Below are positions 58,768 through 64,000 of a stretch of DNA of 64,000 bases, piece after piece. Source of the stretch: Lantana camara (taxonomy: Eukaryota > Streptophyta > Magnoliopsida > Lamiales > Verbenaceae); contig CM074858.1 in assembly GCA_037501455.1 (NCBI GenBank), forward strand, positions 96,568,001-96,632,000, given 5' to 3'. Every line of letters starts with the position of its first letter. The first letter of the stretch is position 1. The notes below the pieces were generated by a model, which was given only the letters and a program-made list of their open reading frames with translations, ran no database searches and was not told where the DNA came from. A program made the position numbers and the translations under genes.

Positions 58768-60909
58768 ATGTCAGGCCCAGGAGCAGCTGGTGGATTGAAG
58801 AGGGCTAGATTTAACCGAAATAAGAGAGTTTTGGCTACAAATAATGGAAACATATCTTTAGCCTTACCAATAGATTCACAAACTTATTCTGCTCAATGTT
58901 TATCTAAATCAGGTGAGAAATTTAATTTATTTAAACATATCTTATTTCAACAAAAACATATTTTGTTTCACTGTTTTTGTATTTTTATGATTGCAAGGAA
59001 TGAGGAGCTCAGAGCAAAATCGTAGTGCTACTCCTCAAGCATTGAATGAAACTGAAAATTTATCGCAGAATATGCCCGAAGAATTAGGTGGTTTAGGTGT
59101 GTACATCTTTCCTGCTTTGCACTTACTTACTTACAATACTTATGATACCCAAATTGGTTGATTTTAACAAATTGTTCATTCTCTCAACTTAAAACATCAC
59201 ATGAAAATTTATTTGAAGGACCAGCTGTCTCCCTTGATCCAAATCCTTCAAGTTCAGACAAGTACATTAACATGACAATTATGTAATACTTTAATTGTCA
59301 TTCATAAAAAATATATTTTGTATCTTGATGATTACTAGGCTTGGAAAACAGAAAGATAGGGCGTGGTCCAGCAAGAGGCGAGAAACTAAACAAATAAGTG
59401 AAAAAGGTAACTGATAATGTGGAAGTTGTAGTTTCTGCACAATTAAGAATTTAACTTGGATTAATTGAATTTTCTTTCTTTATATGTGATAAAATAGCAT
59501 GGGAAGTTCAAAATTGTTTTTCTACCTGGGCAAAGTGTTGCAATGGAGTATGATTCTGATCTTACTACTGGAATTGGCATAATTGCAAGAACACATGCTG
59601 AAATTATTGGTGTTTCAAGTTGGGAAGAAGTTTCTGATACTAATAAAGAGTATTGCTTTGCTAGACTATTGGTAAGTAAATAACTAACTTAATTTAAAAA
59701 AAAATAATTATACAAAAGTAGACTGGTTAACTGACTGTGTTCAGCTGGTTTGTTTAATTTAATTTTATAACAATGGTTTGATATCATGGATTGGTCAGCT
59801 GCTTGTGTTGAAGACATTATTAGCCATAAGTTCCAAAAAGCATATGCAAGATGGAGAAATACCTTGCATGTTGAGTATAAAAATCTTGTGAAGAAAAACA
59901 TCAAACCAAGGGAAGTGTGCCCCAGAGATGATCTGACCATGGTAAAGTGGCAAGCTGCATGTGACTTTATCGAGAAAGAAGAGTATCAGGTTAGTTAAAT
60001 GATCATTATCTTGTTGTATCGACATGAGGTTTTATTTTATTAATTTTCTTAACCATTTCTCTAATAATATTTGTAGATAAGGTCACGTATCAACTCAGAA
60101 AATTACGCAAAAATGCCATTCAACCACACATCAGGAAGAATACCGATGCTTTCTCGTTTTAAGAACATGGTGTGTGTGTTTTTATTCATATTTAATGCTT
60201 ACAATAATGACATAAGATTTCACATTTAAGCTGAGCATATGAACTTTGCATTTGAAGGAGGAAAAAAGTGAGATCGAGCATTTCAAGAATACTCGTGTAA
60301 GCAAGAAAAGAGGGGGTGAATTTCTTAACCCACTTGCAAAGTCTTTATATATAAGAGTCTCAACTCCATTACAATATTAAAGCTTTTAATTCTTTTGGCC
60401 CACTATCATGTTTTTAGAAATTTGATGAGCTTTACATATATTGTGATACCTAATATGTGTTCGTTTACATATATTATGTGTAGGATGAAATGGTTGAAAT
60501 GAGAAATCAACTTGTTAACAATGGTGAAAATTTTTCTGAGGCTGAAATAGTGAAAATTAAGTTAGGCCATAAGTGTGGATATGTAAAGGGAATGGGACAT
60601 GGTTTACAAGTTATTCGTGGTGGCAACTCTTCTAAAACGGCTGTTGGTACTGATTTAAAAGCAAAATTAGTAGAGTTAGATAATGCCAAGGATAAGATTA
60701 TTGATCTTACAGAAGCATATGAGGAACAAGGAAAAACAATAGAAAATCAAAGGATGGCTTTGGAAGATTGCCAAGAGAAGAACAAGACATATTCTGAAGA
60801 AATTGACACTTTGAAGATCCAAATGTCAAAACATAAAGATATATTAGGAAAGATCCCAGGCATGCCTACACATCTATTTGAAGGTAACCGATATGTTTTT
60901 TTGTTCTAG
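58768..60909 (+). pseudogene. TNP1-like (Transposase_24) gene of the CACTA element
   Basis: Several exon-like blocks with GT-AG borders: 58768-58911 (MSGPGAAGGLKRARFNR), 58998-59098, 59220-59260, 59340-59406, 59510-59670 (LPGQSVAMEYDSDLTTGIGI), 59799-59989 (FQKAYARWRNTLHVEYK, WQAACDFIEKEEYQ), 60077-60170 (RINSENYAKMPFNHTSGRI), 60258-60330 and 60484-60882 (LGHKCGYVKGMGHG plus a coiled coil). The HKCGYVKG phrase and the overall order match the plant En/Spm Transposase_24 domain; such proteins bind subterminal repeats. The RKIGRGPARGEKLNK-type frame at 59345-59390 ends in a stop before a usable donor, so I treat the gene as probably broken; exon limits are approximate. Confidence 0.65.
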
Positions 60910-62100
60910 CTATACTGTGAAATTTTTAATGTGTATTTTTATTTTAGACATCAATTGCATATTTTATCTTAGTTTTTTTTATTGCATTGTGTTTTGCTGC
61001 TGCCATTTGGTTATTTTACATTTTCTAGGATAATTTACTCATATACATCAGTTATATTGCAGGATAATACTATATATATATATATATATATATAAGTATA
61101 TATGTATGCTATAAGTGTAAAGGATATGCCATTGATTAGTGTTGATAGGTTGCTCTGCTTTTTTGGATGTTTTCACACAGGGATTAACTAATTAACTCTG
61201 TTTAGTCGTGGCTTAGTAATATATATATTAGTGAAATTACTCCTACTAATCATTCACATTAGTTAATTAAGCAATGGTTAACTATATTTTATATTGCAGT
61301 TTTTAACTATGTGAAAAGACACTTCTTAATGGTTTCTCAAAGTATAGCAGAAGCAATGTGGAAATTGGTATTGTTGGTGTGCTTATTGTTCAAGGAGAGT
61401 TTTGTGTGTCATTTCTGTGGAAGTTGTATCTGAATATGCTCATGTTGCCTTTCAATAATCTGTTTTTCTAATCTGTACGTGTATCATTTTTATATTCTTG
61501 TTTTTATTTGCTGACTTTGGTTTTTATAATGGAGATACATTTCAATATGGCAAATCTCTCATTTTCTTGTTGGTTGTTATATTCTGGTTTGGTTCTATAT
61601 CTAATCTATTGTGAACTAAGATTTTTTATATCTACTTGAACAGATTGACAAGCGCATCATATCAGGATTTGGAGTTATTAATCAAGGAGCATGGAGTATT
61701 ACTAGTATTTGCTAGCCTTTCGGTAGGGTATGCAAGTATATAGAACTTATTTTGTCTTGGTCTATTTTGAAGATGCAGCTAGTCTTTTGTTATCTAAATA
61801 TGCATTAGCTATATTGCTCATGGCAGTATATTATTTTGCCTTAAGTCTGTTTTGGGGATGGAGTTAGTTTTAGTTTACTAGAATATGAATTAGCTATATA
61901 TTGCTTATGATAGCACATTGATCTATGTAAATTACTTATTTTTGATGATATGAGTACATAGATTTGGTTTATTAATATGGAGGATTAGTTTTAAATGTGT
62001 TATTTGTTAGATGCGATTGATTTCTTTAATAATGAAATGCAAAATCCCATAATGGTGCATATATAAATGCATTATTTATAAAAATGCAAATTAAATATAT
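60910..62100. other. CACTA 3' non-coding interior
   Basis: AT-rich with an (AT)n tract at about 61073-61094. No frame with family resemblance. It may hold 3'-UTR or exons too short to see. Confidence 0.5.
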
Positions 62101-63189
62101 TATTATTCTAATTATATCTTATTTGTGAGGAAATAATTCCTCACAATAAAATTTCAATAAGAATTGTTCTAAATTACATATGTGACAAATGTTTTATAAT
62201 AATTATCAACAAGCTTTTGTGGGGAAGATTAACTAATTGTGAGGAAATTATTTATCATAAAAATATCAATTTTTAAACTATTCAACTACTTTTGTGAGGA
62301 AATAATTTTTTACGTGACAAAATTTGAAGATAATGTGAGGATAAAATTGTCACAAATAGCTCAATATTGTGAGGAAATTTATTTGTCACATTAACATTTG
62401 TGACGAAATAGAGATTTTGTCACAATAACCTAATGTGAGGGTGATATTGTGAGGAGTCAGTGACAAAAAATTTTCATCACAAAATTTATTTGTGATGAAT
62501 TTTTTATTTTTCCCAACAAATAATTTCTTCACATTAAATCATTTTTTTTGTAGTGTTAACTCTGTAGTCTTAGGTATAAGATTTAAAGGGTGTCGCCTTA
62601 GACAACTGATTCAAGGCTTATGTTGGGGCTACACAAGTGATTCATGGAAGTGAATGAGAATCAAGAATGGACCTACACTTGCATTTGCAAGGTGATCTCT
62701 TATTGTGTAAGTCATTCATATGCCATATGGAGTCCTTGGCCAAGGCAGTAGATCAAGACATCAAGAAAAGGGTTTCTTGGATTGAGATCAAATGGATATG
62801 AAATGCACTTAGCTTTAAGACCAGATTATTAGGGTTCTGATTATTCCCTTACCCTAGATCTTGGTTGAGAGATAGTAAGTAGGAGGATTGTATCTCACAT
62901 GAATCAATGACTTAAAGGTTCTGTCGAATCGAAACATTCCAATCCAGCTAGGGGTTAAACACATGTTGCTAGACTATGGTCGTTTAATCTGTGGACTGAT
63001 TAATTAATTAGTGAATTAATTAATTAGGGTCACTGCTAATTGAATTGAGAACCTAGAGGGTCACACACAACAACTTGGTTGCATGAGTTGAGGCTTTGAA
63101 ATGATTAAACGAGTTAATCAAGCCAAAAGGGTACCACAAGTGTGAACCACACGTGTGGGTCACGTGAGTGACACGTGTCTCCCACGTGA

Positions 63190-63232
<43 letters not shown>

Positions 63233-64000
63233 TAATTAAAAGTGTTAATTATTTAATAGACTTTGGTTTAATTTGAATTAAAAAGAAAGTCTTATTTTGG
63301 AGAAAAATAATCTAGTTAATTAATTACGAATTAATTAATTAGATAAAATAAGTTATTTATTTATTAATAAATAAAGTATAAAATTATCCAAAAGGGGTTT
63401 GGATATTTTAGCTCTCTTAAAAGTTGATTTGAATTAGAATTCAAAAGTCAAAGTTTGGAATTACTTGATGATCAAGTAATAAGAGAGAGAGACCAAATCC
63501 TTAGTCCAAGAGGACTAGGTTCGGCCGCCCCTCTCCTTCCTATATATAGGGGAGCTCGAGAGTAATTGACAATTCTTTTGGTTCATGTGTTGAATACCAT
63601 CCTTTCTCCAAGATCAAATAAACCCTAGGTTAAGCCTAAACACTAACTAGAGAACTAGCATCCTTACTAGTTAGATTGTAGTCAAGTTGGTGGACTATCT
63701 CTAGAGAGCTTCAAGTTAGAAGTTTTAAAGATTCGAGCTTTACCAAGGAGAGGGGATCAAGCAGCGAGAAGAGCGTTCTTGGGTGGCTTGAAACGCTTCA
63801 AGAAAGATTATTGAAAAGTAAGTTTCTAATCTCTACGAATTCGGATTCACGATTGCGAGTTTCGATCCTTTTGTTGGAAAATTTTTTAAATTTTCGCTGC
63901 TTTCAGATTCCTGTTTTCCAACATGTCGGCACTCCGACGCTCAAGTCAGGTATCAATCTATTTGAGAGAGAGTTGAGTAGACTTGAGTGCAATAAATGGG

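Larger units (their letters stand above)
56603..62555 (+). mobile_element. CACTA (En/Spm) transposon, non-autonomous
   Basis: 5,953 bp with ends CACTACAAAAT... and ...TTTTTTGTAGTG. The right subterminal 450 bp (about 62100-62555) holds many copies of tgtgaggaaat/attttgtcaca in both orientations, typical CACTA subterminal motifs; fewer are at the left end. It encodes a TNP1-like protein only; no TNPD/Transposase_21 frame is seen. The 3-bp target duplication is not clean (AGT left, TTA right). The host LTR reads through as ...atgag-ttaactct. Confidence 0.85.
56035..63923 (+). mobile_element. Solo LTR, family A, copy 2, split by a CACTA element
   Basis: TGTTAGGAATAGTGCCC at 56035, TTTTCCAACA ending at 63923, perfect TSD TGTCG (56030-56034 and 63924-63928). 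Without the CACTA insert it is about 1.94 kb, similar to the 2.12-kb copy at 40147. Shared words across the CACTA gap: ccttagacttgaggttcca before it and taactctgtagtcttaggta after it, matching 40681-40735. A TATATATA box at 63541 supports plus orientation. Confidence 0.9.
37631..64000 (-). mobile_element. Decayed Ty3/gypsy Tat-lineage element carrying nested insertions
   Basis: Minus-strand layout right to left: 5' LTR (55872 to past 64000, interrupted), PBS block, gag, protease, RT, RNase H plus a second RNase H, integrase, then on the opposite strand an extra ORF, then the 3' LTR (37631-38259). The second RNase H and the antisense 3' ORF are hallmarks known for the Tat lineage (Grande, Retand, Ogre relatives). 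Three later insertions: 40147-42263, 43455-49307 and 56035-63923. Without them the visible part is about 10.5 kb. The left boundary lies in copia DNA. The outer target duplication cannot be checked because the right end is outside the window. Confidence 0.88.
55872..64000 (-). mobile_element. Tat element 5' LTR, interrupted and cut by the window end
   Basis: LTR sequence is at 55872-56034 and resumes at 63929-64000 after the family-A insertion. Both parts align with the 37631 LTR (gcctTGTAGCTCGAAGAAGTG; GCACTCCGACGCTCAAG; TTTGAGAGAGAGT). The remaining part is outside the window. Confidence 0.85.

Overview
The window is nuclear plant DNA. It has spliced genes with GT-AG introns, a TATA-plus-CT-rich promoter, plant-only gene families and dense LTR retrotransposons. 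The low GC content and gene types suggest a eudicot; I cannot name the genus. No prokaryotic, organellar or viral gene cluster is present, and I see no tRNA, rRNA or CRISPR array.

Positions 1-31.7 kb are gene-bearing but sparse. The window opens with tandem repeats (1-1.1 kb). A 2.66-kb solo LTR follows (1862-4516, TSD GATCT), then small repeats that include a MITE. Next is a one-exon HECATE-type bHLH gene (8375-9034). A second solo LTR of the same type (10688-13982, TSD CTTGT) sits inside an older dispersed repeat, and a solo Tat-type LTR (17624-18175, TSD ATATC) precedes the next gene. Then come a four-exon trichome-birefringence-like O-acetyltransferase gene (19014-22475), a foldback MITE, the 12-exon FAS2 gene for the CAF-1 p60-type WD40 subunit (23965-27302), and on the minus strand an invertase/pectin-methylesterase inhibitor gene (29285-29857). 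FAS2 next to an invertase inhibitor matches the Arabidopsis FAS2-C/VIF2 neighbourhood as I remember it.

Positions 31.7-64 kb are one nested transposon stack. The base layer is a decayed Ty1/copia element of Tork type (minus strand). A non-autonomous Helitron lies in it at the pol stop codon (32409-35596). A decayed Ty3/gypsy Tat-lineage element (minus strand, from 37631 to beyond the window end) follows. The Tat element carries a broken, antisense, apparently spliced extra ORF. It was itself hit by a solo LTR (40147-42263), by a nearly complete and young chromovirus (43455-49307, LTRs differing at 2 sites by eye), and by a second solo LTR of the first family (56035-63923). That last LTR contains a 6-kb CACTA element (56603-62555) encoding only a TNP1-like (Transposase_24) protein.

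The genes do not form an operon or a pathway. The likely functional loci are the four host genes; nearly everything else is transposon-derived. I found no convincing new biological system. The most informative items are the datable nesting order, the Tat antisense ORF, the E2F-like site and GC-AG intron of FAS2, the palindrome clusters in two related LTRs, and poly(A)-only insertions with target-site duplications. All calls come from reading the sequence; no database search was run.
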